A DNA stretch of 64,000 bases, from the NCBI RefSeq assembly GCF_044987625.1, contig NZ_JBJDSB010000003.1, positions 186,001 through 250,000 on the forward strand. Reading direction: 5' to 3'. The notes below the pieces were generated by a model. That model did not search any database and had not been told where the DNA came from. It saw nothing but the letters and a program-made list of their open reading frames with translations. The translations under genes and the position numbers were made by a program. This stretch comes from Desulfobaculum sp044987625. Its GTDB lineage: Bacteria > Desulfobacterota > Desulfovibrionia > Desulfovibrionales > Desulfovibrionaceae. Positions 24,515 to 34,300 of the stretch are shown here, piece after piece (the stretch's first letter is position 1; each line of letters starts with the position of its first letter).

Positions 24515-25153
24515 ATGGATAAGCAGGAAAAGCAGCAATATATCATTCATGCGGACCCTTCAAAGTGCAAGGGATGCAAGAAGTGCGAAATCGCCTGTGC
24601 GCAGGCGCATTATAATCTGACCAAGAAAGAGATCATCAAGAACCGCTCCAAGCTGGAGCCGCGCATCAAGGTCTACAAGGCCAACGATCTCAAGATGCCC
24701 ATCCAGTGCAGGCACTGCCAGAACGCGCCGTGCTCCAAGGTGTGCCCCACCGGCGCCATTGTGCAGGACGGCAATATCGTGCGTGTGCGTCACCAGTACT
24801 GCGTTGGCTGCCGCATGTGCGTTATGGCATGCCCCTTCGGCGCCATTGTGGTGGCGGACAAGGACCCCGTGTTCGGCGACAATGCCCCCGTGCAGACCAG
24901 CCGCGCCGTGGCCCTCAAGTGCGACCAGTGCGAGGAGTGGCGCGCCGAGAATGGCAAGGACGTCAGCGCCTGTGTTGAGGCCTGCAAGTTCGGCGCGCTC
25001 CAGTTCCTGACCATTGAGGAATACCGCGCCATGAAGATGGCTGAGGCCGCGCAGAACATCGCTGCGGAAAACGGCCTGTGCGACTGCGCCGAAGAGGAGC
25101 AGAAGCAGGACGAGGAGCCTGCTGCCAAAGAGCAGCCCCGCGTTCAGGCCTAA
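24515..25153 (+). CDS. cooF: CooF, four-cluster ferredoxin-like electron carrier
   Basis: 212 residues from the ATG at 24515, with GAGAGGTG upstream; an ATG at 24494 overlapping the hypA stop is the alternative. Four iron-sulfur motifs are seen: CKGCKKCEIACAQAHY, CRHCQNAPCSKVCPTGAI, CVGCRMCVMACPFGAI and CDQCEEW with CVEACKFGAL, as in CooF/HycB/HydN proteins. CooF links CO dehydrogenase to the hydrogenase in R. rubrum; no cooS follows here, so its electron donor must be encoded elsewhere or be different. The C-terminus is acidic and lysine/glutamate-rich. Last gene of the operon. Confidence 0.9.
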   Translation: MDKQEKQQYIIHADPSKCKGCKKCEIACAQAHYNLTKKEIIKNRSKLEPRIKVYKANDLKMPIQCRHCQNAPCSKVCPTGAIVQDGNIVRVRHQYCVGCRMCVMACPFGAIVVADKDPVFGDNAPVQTSRAVALKCDQCEEWRAENGKDVSACVEACKFGALQFLTIEEYRAMKMAEAAQNIAAENGLCDCAEEEQKQDEEPAAKEQPRVQA

Positions 25154-25549
25154 TGGCCAAATGACATACCGCAGGCCGCTCCGCGAGGGCGGGCCGCGCG
25201 GCGCGGGCAGAGTGCACGGCCTTCGCGCCACTCTCCGACGGGAGAGCCGCACAGCACGCCGCGCCGGCGTTGGCCGCCACAGCCGGGCCGCCTGCATTCC
25301 GCGCAGCCGGACAGGCCGCGTGGACGCGCAAATGATCCTCGCTCCCCTCCCACAATGGGAGCGACGACCATAGCGAGTACGCACGCAGTACTCACAGATT
25401 GGACATGACCCCCGCCTTTCATCCCACACCGGAAGGCGGGGGTCCCTGTGTCTGGCGGGCAGGTTCGCCAACGCCCGCACAGGAAAAAAGGCCCGCAACA
25501 CTGATGTTGCGGGCCTTTTTTCGTGGCAATGGACAGGGCGTGGAAGTGT
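25154..25549. other. Gene-free region downstream of cooF with stacked hairpins
   Basis: No credible gene. Two inverted repeats stand out: CGCTCCC with GGGAGCG around 25340-25362, and a 12-bp perfect stem GACCCCCGCCTT (25407-25418) with AAGGCGGGGGTC (25433-25444). Neither has a T tract. A true terminator follows at 25484-25521. These may shape the 3' end of the coo transcript. Confidence 0.55.
25484..25521. terminator. Bidirectional terminator after the coo operon
   Basis: GGCCCGCAACA (25490-25500) pairs with TGTTGCGGGCC (25505-25515) around a CTGA loop, flanked by AAAAAA and TTTTTT. It can end the coo transcript and the converging small gene. Confidence 0.9.
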
Positions 25550-25708
25550 CTACTCGACCTTCTTCCCGGTTTCTTCCTCGCGGATTTCCACGATGCCGGG
25601 ACGCTGACCACGCAGATGCTTTTCGCGCTCAAGGCGGGCAATCTGGTAGTTGTCGGTGTTGTAGATGACGTCTTCCTTGCCGTTGTCGATAAGGACGAGA
25701 TTGTACAT
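25550..25708 (-). CDS. Conserved-looking 52-residue small protein
   Basis: From the ATG at 25708 (MYNLVLIDNGKEDVIYNTDN), eight bases after AAGGAG, the frame encodes 52 residues ending at a terminator; a longer frame to 25777 has no ribosome binding site. The protein is charged, soluble and without cysteines, transmembrane segments or a signal. The clear ribosome binding site, own terminator and non-random composition support a real gene. Function unknown. Confidence 0.65.
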   Translation of the reverse strand: MYNLVLIDNGKEDVIYNTDNYQIARLEREKHLRGQRPGIVEIREEETGKKVE

Positions 25709-26135
25709 GCGGATAACTCCTTCTGGATTCTGCCATCCGGGGAACGCGGACCGGTGGGTTGCGGCGTTGCCGTGCACCTTCCGGCGTGTTCATGTTCCAG
25801 GCGACGGGTAGCAAGAATTAGTGTTCCTGCCGCTCAAGTCAAGCGCTTGTTGCACCATGGGGCCAAGGTTTTTCTGCGAAGGGGGATGTTCAGCCCCCAG
25901 GCAGATGGCTCGTGATGTGCGGAAGTGACGTGGGCAGTGTTCCTTTGGCTGTGAATCTGATAGTATTGCGTGTGGATTGTCATCGTTTGACAGGGCGCCC
26001 CGAGCGCCCGGCATGTGAGGGACGCATGAGACGCCGCAGTACACTGCCAGCTTGCACCGCACGCCCCGCCCGGCGGGGACGTGCCGCCACGGCCTCTGCG
26101 CGTGTGAGAGTGTCCATACACTGCGGGGGGCGGGC
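25709..26135. other. Divergent intergenic region before the first hybrid kinase
   Basis: About 430 bases between the small minus-strand gene and the kinase. A consensus -35 element TTGACA is at 25987-25992 on the plus strand, directly followed by the hairpin GGGCGC-CCCGA-GCGCCC; a matching -10 is not clear. No small gene seen. Confidence 0.4.
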
Positions 26136-29100
26136 ATGAGGCGCCGCGCTATCCCCATATTCCGCGCCGCGCTGCTTTTCCACCTGCTGGCGGGAGCGAT
26201 CTTGATTGCCACGGTGGGGCTTGGCACCTCAACGCAGGTGCGCCGCGTTGTTGAGGACTATCAGGATCGCCTCATCGATAGCCGCGTGCAGTATGTGCAG
26301 CACGCCATAAGCGCCTTTTTGATGCACAATCTTTCCGAGCTTCAAGGCCACGCCGCGTTTCCTTTTCTTATCGAGGGGCTGGCAGCGCCGCAGCGCGACC
26401 AGCGCATCGCCTTCCGGGAATTCCTCAATGAACTGTCACTGCTGGGCTACACGCCGCAGTTCGTTTTGCTGAGCCGAAGCGGGGCGGTTGCCCATGCTAC
26501 GCGGGAGTGGCCCCGCTTTGATTACAGCCAGGACGAAAGCCTCCGGCTCATCCTGCAAGGCATGGCGGATTCCGCCTTTTCTTTGAATTTCTTTCAGGAT
26601 GATGCGTATTGGCGCATTGCTGTGCCTGTGTATTCCCTTGTGGGGGTGGAGGGCGTGCTGCTGACGGAGCTTCCATTTTCTGCGCTGGAGGATGAAGGAG
26701 GGCTGACGGACCTTGCGAAGGGCGTGTCGTTGCGGCTGGTGAAGGACGGCACGGTGCTGGCGCAGTATGGGCCACCGGGCGAAGGACAGCCGCGTGTGGA
26801 GGTGCTGGAGAATATCCCGTCCGTGCAATTGCAGTTCTTTTGGGACAAGGCCGCCCTGCAGCATGAGCGGAACATCCTTGTGGCGCGCATTGTGGTGGGG
26901 CCGGTTATTGTGATTATGGGCGTTTTGGCCCTTGTGCTGTTTTTGGTACGCCGGATGTTTACGTCGCCGCTTCGCGAGTTTCGCGTGGTGGCGCACTCCG
27001 TGGCCGAAGGCGGGAATGAAGTGCTGGTGCCGGAGCGGCAGATTACCGAGGAGTTGGCCGTTCTTGCCCGTGATTTTAATACCATGACCGCCCGTGTGGC
27101 CGCGCGTGAAGATGCCCTGCAGCGTACGCGGGACGTGCTGGAGGTGCGCGTGCGGGAGCGCACGCGAGAGCTGCACTCCGCGCTGGAGTCCGTCAGCGAG
27201 CGGGAATCCGTGGTCCGCGCCATGAATGATGCCGCGCTGGACGCCATGGTCATGATAGATGCGAAGGGCGTCATACTGTTCTGGAACAAAGCGGCCGAGG
27301 AGCTGTTTGGCTACACGCCGGAGGAGGCCCTTGGGCAGAACGTACATGAGATTATCGCCCCTGCTGATGCGCGCGCCGAGGCCCGCGCAGGCATGGAGCA
27401 GTTTTCTCACAGCGGGACGGGCCGCGTTGTTGGTTCCGTGTTGGAGTTTGAAGCCATCCGTAAAGACGGCTCTCGCTTTTTGGTGGAGCGGGCGGTGGCG
27501 TCGTTTGAGCATCAGGGCGAGTGGTACGCCATTGGCAGCATTCGCGATGCATCCCTGCGCCGCGAGACCGAGGAGGAGCTGCACCGGTTGTCTCTTGTGG
27601 CGCGGCAGACGGATAACGCCGTTATCATTACCAATTCCCAAGGACGTGTGGAATGGGTCAACGAGGCCTTTACCCGTATGACGGGCTATACCATTGAGGA
27701 CATGGCGGGGAAAAAGCCCGGCAGTGTCCTGCAGGGGCCGGAGACGAACGAGGATACGGTCCGCTTCATGTCCCAGCGGCTCAAAAAGCGCAAGGGCTTC
27801 AAGACGGAGCTTATAAACTACACCAAAACGGGACAACGCATTTGGCTGGCCATAGAGGTAACCCCCGTGCGCAATGCCGAGGGCGCGGTAACGCACTTTA
27901 TCGCGGTGGAAAGCGACGTGACGGAACGCAAGGCTATGGAGGCGGAGCTTGTGCGCTCCAAGCTGGAGGCCGATGCCGCCAACGCCGCCAAGGGGGATTT
28001 CCTCGCGCGGATGAGCCATGAAATCCGCACGCCGCTCAATGCCGTCATTGGCCTTGGGCATTTGCTGCGCAAGTCGGACCTGAGCGGCACGCAGGCGGAT
28101 TATGTGGAGAAAATCAGCGTTGCGGCGCAGTCGCTGTTAGGCGTCATTAATGACATTTTGGACTTTTCGCGCATTGAATCCGGGCGGCTGGAGATTGAGG
28201 CCGTTCCGTTTTCCGTGAGGACCATGGTCAAAAATGTGGTCAGCATCATGGGCCTGCTGGCCGAGGAAAAGGGGCTGGACCTGCGCGTGCGGGTGGCGGA
28301 GGACGTGCCGGAATGGCTGGAGGGCGATCCTTTGCGGCTTCGCCAAATCGTCACCAATTTCCTCAGCAATGCCATCAAGTTCACGGAACGCGGCGAGGTG
28401 CGGCTCCGTGTGGGGCTTGTGCATACGACGTCCTCCCACGCCGTTGTGGAATTTGTTGTAGCCGACACCGGCATAGGCATGAGCGAGGAGCAACAGCGGC
28501 GGCTGTTTACGGCGTTTTGGCAGGCGGAGGCGTCCACCTCGCGCCGCTTTGGCGGGTCTGGCCTTGGGTTGGTTATTTCCAAGCACCTTGCGGAGCTTAT
28601 GGACGGAACTGTCACTGTGGAGTCCGCCGTGGACGAGGGGAGCACCTTTACCTTTACCGTGCGTCTGCCCATCAATGAGACACAGGAGCAGCACATAGGC
28701 GACGAGGCGCTGGAGGGTAAACGGGTGCTGGTGGTGGACAACAGCGAAACCTCGCGCGAGCTGCTGCTTGCCGTCGTGCAGAACCTGCACATGGCGCCGA
28801 TGGTCGCCGATTCCGGCGCGTCGTGCCTTGCTTCGCTGCGGCAGGCGGCGGAGCAGGGTCAGCCTGTGGATGTGGTGGTCATGACGTGGCGTATGCCTGG
28901 AATGGACGGTGTGGAAACGGCCCGCGCCATTGCCGGTGACGCGACCATTTCGCCAAAGCCCGGCATTGTCCTTATGACGGCCTTTGGCAAGGAAAACCTG
29001 AAGAAGTACAGCGCCGGCGTCGCCATTGATGCGGTTGTGGATAAGCCCGTGGATCCGGAGGAACTTGCAGAGGCGCTGCGCGAGGTCTTTGCGCCGGGTG

Positions 29101-30263
29101 TTGGCCTGGGCACGCAGGAGCAGGCCCCGCCGCCATCCCCGCACGGCACACAGGCGCCACTTGAGGGCGTCCATCTGCTGGTGGTGGAGGACAACAGCAT
29201 TAACCAGCAGGTGGCGCAGGAAATATTGCAGGACATGGGCGCGGAGGTGACCCTTGCGGCCAACGGCAAGCTGGCGCTGGAGGAGCTTGAGAAGCAGACG
29301 TTTGATGGCGTGCTCATGGATATCCAGATGCCCGTCATGGACGGATACGAGGCCGCGCGGCATATCCGGGAGGATGCACGCTTTTCGCAGCTTCCCATTG
29401 TGGCCATGACGGCGCACGCCATGGCGGGTGACCGCAAAACCAGCTTGGATGCCGGAATGAATGAGCACGTCACCAAGCCTATTGACCCGTCTGTGCTCCT
29501 TGAGGTGTTGGAGCGCATTATCCTTGGGAAGGAGTCCACCGGGAAGGCCGGCGTTTCCAGAGGGGTCGCTCCCGCGCCGTCCGCAGCGGCGCAGGAGGCG
29601 CGGTCTGAGGAACGGCCCGCGCTACCGAATCTTGTGGGGGTGGACGTGGTGAAAGCGCTGGGCGCTCTGGGCGGCAAGGTTGGGCTGCTCCGCTCGCTGC
29701 TTATGCAGTTTGGCGAGCAGTATGCCTTTGCGCATGAGGAGGTGCGGCGGCTGCTTGACGCCGGGGACGCTGAACAGGCGCGGGTGTATGTGCATACGGT
29801 GAAGGGCGTGTCCGCCAATTTGGGGATGGATTCCCTCAGCTCCGTAAGTAAGGAACTGGAGGCCGCAATTGTGGCGTCTGGCACCGATGTGGCGCAGGAC
29901 TTGATGGAACGCTTTGAGCGCGAGCTTTTTGCCGTTGTGCAGGGCCTGCATGTTCTTGAAAACACGCCAGAGGCCGGGAGCGCCCCGCAGTCTGCCGCAG
30001 AACGCTTGGATGACGCCGCGATTCGCGCTACCCTGCGCGAATTGAACCGGGAGGTAAGCTCCCGGAGCTTTACGGCAGGCCGGGTGGCCGCGCGGCTTGT
30101 TTCGGCACTCGGGGACCAAGCGGGCGCGCAGGATGCCGAAGCCATTGTGACGGCGCTGAAGGCCTTTGATTATGTCCGCGCCGCGGAAGTGCTGGCCGCT
30201 TTGGCCCAGCGGCTTGATGCGCCGCTGGTGGATGAAGATGACGACGCCCCGGAAGAACCATAG
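26136..30263 (+). CDS. Hybrid sensor histidine kinase (HAMP-PAS-PAS-kinase-REC*-REC-Hpt)
   Basis: 1375 residues from the ATG at 26136 (MRRRAIPIFRAAL), after a G-rich ribosome binding site. Order: membrane helix about 8-30, extracytoplasmic sensor about 31-245, second helix 247-272, HAMP and coiled coil to 350, two PAS domains (about 355-480 and 485-600), HisKA with SHEIRTP and phosphoacceptor His about 628, ATPase domain (NAIKF, GIGMSEE, GGSGLGL) about 735-850, two receivers (861-985 and 1009-1122) and Hpt about 1170-1275 (HTVKGVSANLG, His about 1220). In the first receiver the phosphorylated Asp is Thr917 (VVMTWRMPGMDG), so it cannot take phosphate; the second keeps MDIQMP. The relay is expected to run kinase to second receiver to Hpt. 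A hypothetical gene follows 83 bases later. Confidence 0.9.
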   Translation: MRRRAIPIFRAALLFHLLAGAILIATVGLGTSTQVRRVVEDYQDRLIDSRVQYVQHAISAFLMHNLSELQGHAAFPFLIEGLAAPQRDQRIAFREFLNELSLLGYTPQFVLLSRSGAVAHATREWPRFDYSQDESLRLILQGMADSAFSLNFFQDDAYWRIAVPVYSLVGVEGVLLTELPFSALEDEGGLTDLAKGVSLRLVKDGTVLAQYGPPGEGQPRVEVLENIPSVQLQFFWDKAALQHERNILVARIVVGPVIVIMGVLALVLFLVRRMFTSPLREFRVVAHSVAEGGNEVLVPERQITEELAVLARDFNTMTARVAAREDALQRTRDVLEVRVRERTRELHSALESVSERESVVRAMNDAALDAMVMIDAKGVILFWNKAAEELFGYTPEEALGQNVHEIIAPADARAEARAGMEQFSHSGTGRVVGSVLEFEAIRKDGSRFLVERAVASFEHQGEWYAIGSIRDASLRRETEEELHRLSLVARQTDNAVIITNSQGRVEWVNEAFTRMTGYTIEDMAGKKPGSVLQGPETNEDTVRFMSQRLKKRKGFKTELINYTKTGQRIWLAIEVTPVRNAEGAVTHFIAVESDVTERKAMEAELVRSKLEADAANAAKGDFLARMSHEIRTPLNAVIGLGHLLRKSDLSGTQADYVEKISVAAQSLLGVINDILDFSRIESGRLEIEAVPFSVRTMVKNVVSIMGLLAEEKGLDLRVRVAEDVPEWLEGDPLRLRQIVTNFLSNAIKFTERGEVRLRVGLVHTTSSHAVVEFVVADTGIGMSEEQQRRLFTAFWQAEASTSRRFGGSGLGLVISKHLAELMDGTVTVESAVDEGSTFTFTVRLPINETQEQHIGDEALEGKRVLVVDNSETSRELLLAVVQNLHMAPMVADSGASCLASLRQAAEQGQPVDVVVMTWRMPGMDGVETARAIAGDATISPKPGIVLMTAFGKENLKKYSAGVAIDAVVDKPVDPEELAEALREVFAPGVGLGTQEQAPPPSPHGTQAPLEGVHLLVVEDNSINQQVAQEILQDMGAEVTLAANGKLALEELEKQTFDGVLMDIQMPVMDGYEAARHIREDARFSQLPIVAMTAHAMAGDRKTSLDAGMNEHVTKPIDPSVLLEVLERIILGKESTGKAGVSRGVAPAPSAAAQEARSEERPALPNLVGVDVVKALGALGGKVGLLRSLLMQFGEQYAFAHEEVRRLLDAGDAEQARVYVHTVKGVSANLGMDSLSSVSKELEAAIVASGTDVAQDLMERFERELFAVVQGLHVLENTPEAGSAPQSAAERLDDAAIRATLRELNREVSSRSFTAGRVAARLVSALGDQAGAQDAEAIVTALKAFDYVRAAEVLAALAQRLDAPLVDEDDDAPEEP

Positions 30264-30346
30264 AAACATCCCGGAAATGCTCTGCCAAAGCGGCATGGCT
30301 GGTGTGAGGTCTTGGGCGCGCCCTGATACAAGGAAAGGAGTTGACC

Positions 30347-31249
30347 GTGGACGAGATGATACGGCGGGTTGCCGACGAGGTGGCCCGCTGGCTGGGCGAG
30401 GCGCATGACCCCGCACCGGCGTTGACCCATTACGCCGAAGTGACGCTGGGGACCAGCGAGGCCGCCGCCCTGCGCGGCGCCTTGGCCGACTCGGATCACC
30501 CCGAGAGAGAGGTTCTGCTGGAGCTTCTCTTTTTCCCCGACCACGCCCTGAAGGTGCAGGTTGAACCGCATGTGGCCGAGGGAGGCGCTACCGGACTGGA
30601 TGATGCCGTCACGCGCGAGGTGCTCGCCCGCGTGCAGGAAGGGCGTTTTGTGCTTGCAGGGGGTGAGGTGCTGACCGTGCCCCTGAGCGAAGAGGCCGTC
30701 CTTGGATTGGTGCGCCGCCTTCGCATAGGGGCGACGCCGCCTCAGGATGTGCGCCGCGCCGCTTTGCAGCGGCTGGATGCGTTGATGGCCGTCCGGGTGG
30801 GGGTGCTGTTTCGCCATGCACGCCTTGAGTGGAGCATGGAGCAGGCGAATTTCGTTGTGGACGCCCTACGCAATCTGCCGCAGGCGGGCGAGGAGATGCT
30901 GGATATGCTCGGCTGGACGGCGGCCTTTCTTGGCGCGCTGGGTGCTGGTCAGGACATCTTGGACGGCTTGCGCGTGCGGTGGCGGGAGGCCTACCGCAAT
31001 GTGGGCCGCGCGGAGCGCTTTGCCAAGGCGCTTGCCTCGTCCAACTATGAGACCATGATTATGCAGGGCATCCGGGAGCCGCATTTTGATACCGAAACCC
31101 TGCGCGAGGATATGTACCGCGCGGATGAGTTGGCCCGCGCCGTGTTTCGGGAGTCTGTGGTGGAAGTGCAGGGCGAAGGGCCCCGCGATGTCGGCTCCAT
31201 TGAAACCGCGGACGACATGCACCGCGTCTTGGGCCTGATGGGAATGTAG
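30347..31249 (+). CDS. Hypothetical soluble protein
   Basis: 300 residues from the GTG at 30347, six bases after AGGAAAGGAG. Helical, leucine- and arginine-rich, with no signal peptide, membrane helix, cysteine motif or catalytic signature that I recognise. Features: LLELLFFPDHALKVQVEPHV near residue 60 and FAKALASSNYETMIMQGIRE near 230. It follows the hybrid kinase on the same strand and ends before a terminator, so it may be co-transcribed with the kinase and act as an accessory; this is positional inference. Confidence 0.7.
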   Translation: MDEMIRRVADEVARWLGEAHDPAPALTHYAEVTLGTSEAAALRGALADSDHPEREVLLELLFFPDHALKVQVEPHVAEGGATGLDDAVTREVLARVQEGRFVLAGGEVLTVPLSEEAVLGLVRRLRIGATPPQDVRRAALQRLDALMAVRVGVLFRHARLEWSMEQANFVVDALRNLPQAGEEMLDMLGWTAAFLGALGAGQDILDGLRVRWREAYRNVGRAERFAKALASSNYETMIMQGIREPHFDTETLREDMYRADELARAVFRESVVEVQGEGPRDVGSIETADDMHRVLGLMGM

Positions 31250-31298
31250 GCGCGACCGCTCTTGCCTCCCCGTGGCCGGACAGGCCGCAACGTTTTTG

Positions 31299-31333
31299 CG
31301 CCCCCGCATGATTGTGCGGGGGCGTTGTCTTTT
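31299..31333 (+). terminator. Rho-independent terminator
   Basis: CGCCCCCGCA (31299-31308) pairs with TGCGGGGGCG (31315-31324), followed by TTGTCTTTT. It lies 50 bases after the stop of the hypothetical gene. The minus-strand side has no T tract. Confidence 0.8.
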
Positions 31334-31348
31334 GGACTGGCGCGGTGG

Positions 31349-34300
31349 TTACGGGCAGTGTGGCTGGTAGGACTCTCCGGTGGCGCTTCCGTTTGCTGGT
31401 TTGCCCTGAATGGCGGCGTCTATGGCCTGGCGCAGCGCCTTGGGGCGCAGCGGCTTGGCGATAAAACCGTTCATCCCCACATGAAGAAGGCGCTCCATGG
31501 TGCCCTTCATGTTGTTGGCGGTCATGGCGACGATGGGTGTTGGCGTGGTGGTCTTCGTTGCGTCCTCGTACTGGCGGATGAGGGCCGTGGCCTCAATGCC
31601 GTCAAGCTCGGGCATTTGGATGTCCATGAACACAAGGTCGAAGGACTCGCGTTTGAAGGCCTCCACAGCCTCGCTGCCGTTGGGGGCGATGGTGACGGTG
31701 TGCCCAAAGTTTTCCAGCATGCTCCGGGCAACGTTTTGGTTGATTGGCGTGTCCTCGGCCAGCAGGATGCGCAAGGCCGGAGTGGTGGCCCGCGTTGGCG
31801 GCCCTTCGCTATTGGGCAGGCCGTCCAGACATGGGGGCGTGTCGTTTTCCACCCCAAAGGCGACGGCGAGCGCCTTCATGAGCACAAGGGTTTCAACGGG
31901 TTTGGGGATGCAGATAATGTTTTTCTTTTGCGCTGTGGCGTAGGCGACAAGCCGCCCCGTGGCGTTGAGCATGACGGCGCTGAGGTCTGGCTGGCCGGTT
32001 GCGCCGCGCACGGCTTCGGCCATGGCGATGCCGTCCAGCCGGGGCGGGCGGTGGTCCGTGATGAGGGCAACACGTTTGGGCGCTCTTTGCGTGATGATGG
32101 CGGCGGCCTCGTCGGCGGACTCCGCAATGTGGACTTCCACGTCCCAGAGCCGGAGCTTGGTATGCAGTAGCTGCCTGCTTGTGGGGTTGTCGTCCACCAC
32201 AACGGCCATCGTGTCCCGGAAGAGGGCAGGGGCAGGGTAGTCCGTTGCTTGCAGGGCGTCCTCTTCGGCAAAGTCCAGCAGGATATTGAAGGAAAAGGTG
32301 CTGCCCTTGCCCGGTGTGCTGGTCACACCGATGCGGCCGCCCATAAGTTTCGTTAGCTGGGCGGTAATGGCAAGCCCCAGTCCGGACCCGCCATAGTGAC
32401 GCGAGGTGGACGTATTCTCCTGCTCGAAGGATTCAAAAATGTGGGCGATGCGGTCCGGGGCGATGCCAATGCCCGTATCCGACACCGAGACGTCAATCCG
32501 CAGTCGATCGTTGTGCATTGTGTGGCGGACGCGAAGGAGAATGTCGCCATGCGCGGTGAATTTGATGGCATTGCTGACAAGGTTCAGCAGAATCTGGCGC
32601 AGGCGCGTGTCGTCACCCACCACATGGTCCGGAACGTCGTGGGCGAAGTCGATGAGCAGTTCCACGTCCTTGTCCGCCACCAGTGGCGCTTGGAGGGTTA
32701 TGACCTCTTGCAGGCACTGCCGCAGGCTAAAGGGTTGCACGTCCAGCGTCAGCTTGCCCGCCTCCACCTTGGAAAAGTCCAGAATATCCCCCAGCAGATT
32801 GAGGAGCGTATTGCCGGAGTTGCGGATGGTGCGCACAAATTCATATTGGTGCGGCGTCAGGGACATTTGCATCAACAATTCCGCCATGCCGATGACCCCG
32901 TTTAGAGGGGTGCGGATTTCGTGGCTCATGTTGGCGAGGAATCTGCTCTTGGCCTGACTGGCCTGTTCCGCGGCCTTTTCCGCTTCCTTCAGCCGGGTGA
33001 CGTCCGTTTGCGTGCCCACGGCGCGCAGGGCTGTGCCGTCCTCCGCCCGGCTGACAACGCGCCCGCGCGAGAGCACCCAGCGGTAGCCGCCAAGGCTGGT
33101 GCGCATGCGGAATTCAAGATTCCAGATGCCATCCTGCGAGGTGAGAAAGGTGTTGAGCTGTTTTTCAACAAACTCCCGGTCCTCGGGGTGGATGAGGCTT
33201 ACTGCCGACTCCGGCGTGGCAGGGAGTGAGCCGGGACCGTAGCCCAACATTCTGAACCAGCCCGGACTGTAGTAGACCTCGCCCGTCACAAGGTCCCAGT
33301 CCCAAATGCCATCGGCGTTGGCGTCCATGGCGAGGGCGAAGCGTTCCTGACTTTTGCGGAGGGCAAGCTCTGCGGCCTTGCGCGCCGTAATGTCCGTCTG
33401 CGTGCCCATAACGCGGTAGGGCACGCCCTTCACGTCGCGGTCCGTACCAATGCCCTTGAGCTGTATCCACCGCGTGTTCTTGTCGCGGTCCAGCAGTGGG
33501 ATTTCCAGTTCAAAGCCGTCGGTCTCGTTGTGGGCCAGCTCTACAATGCTGGCGGAGAGGCGCGTGCGCTCCCCGGCGGGGATATGTGTCAGCCACTCCT
33601 TCATGGTCTGCGGCCCCTGCGGCGGCGTGTAGCCCAATATGCCCAGCGAGCGCCTGCTCAGGTACAAATCGTCCGTTGTGATATTCCAGTCCCATATGCC
33701 CTCGGAGGCGGCGTTAATGGCGATGGAGTAGCGCTCCTCGCTCTTTTGCTGCGCCTCGCGTGCGTCACTGTAGGCGCGCCCCGTGGCCAGCAGCATGGCT
33801 GCGTGCTCCAGCGTTTCTACATCGTCGGGGCTCCACGGCGGGGGGCAGTGGGTGCTGTCTGCTGTGATGAAGCCAAAGGAAAGCCCCCCCGCGTGCAGTG
33901 GTGCGGTGATGAGAGCGGCAGGGTTCCAGCCCGGCGGCACAAGGCCGGTGCCCATAGGCCCTTGCGTGTCGCAGGGGAAGGCCCTTGGCTTTCCTGCCAG
34001 CGGCGCTTCGGTGAAGGTCTTGTAGCTGTGCACCGGAATGTTGCGGACGATGTCCGCGATGGGGCGTACGCCTTCGGCCGTCCATTCCTGAGTGATGCCA
34101 AAGCGCGTTCCCTCGCGCGTGAAGACGAGCAGGCAGACCCTGTCCGCTCCCAAAAATTCTCCCAGCAGACCAAGGGCGTGCTCCTGCGCGCTTGGTCCCG
34201 GATTGGCGATGAAGGTGCTGGCAATGTCCGCAAGGGCTTTGTTTCGCTCGCGCACGCGTGTGGAGCGGGCCTTGATGGACTCGTTCTCTCGCCGCATCGC

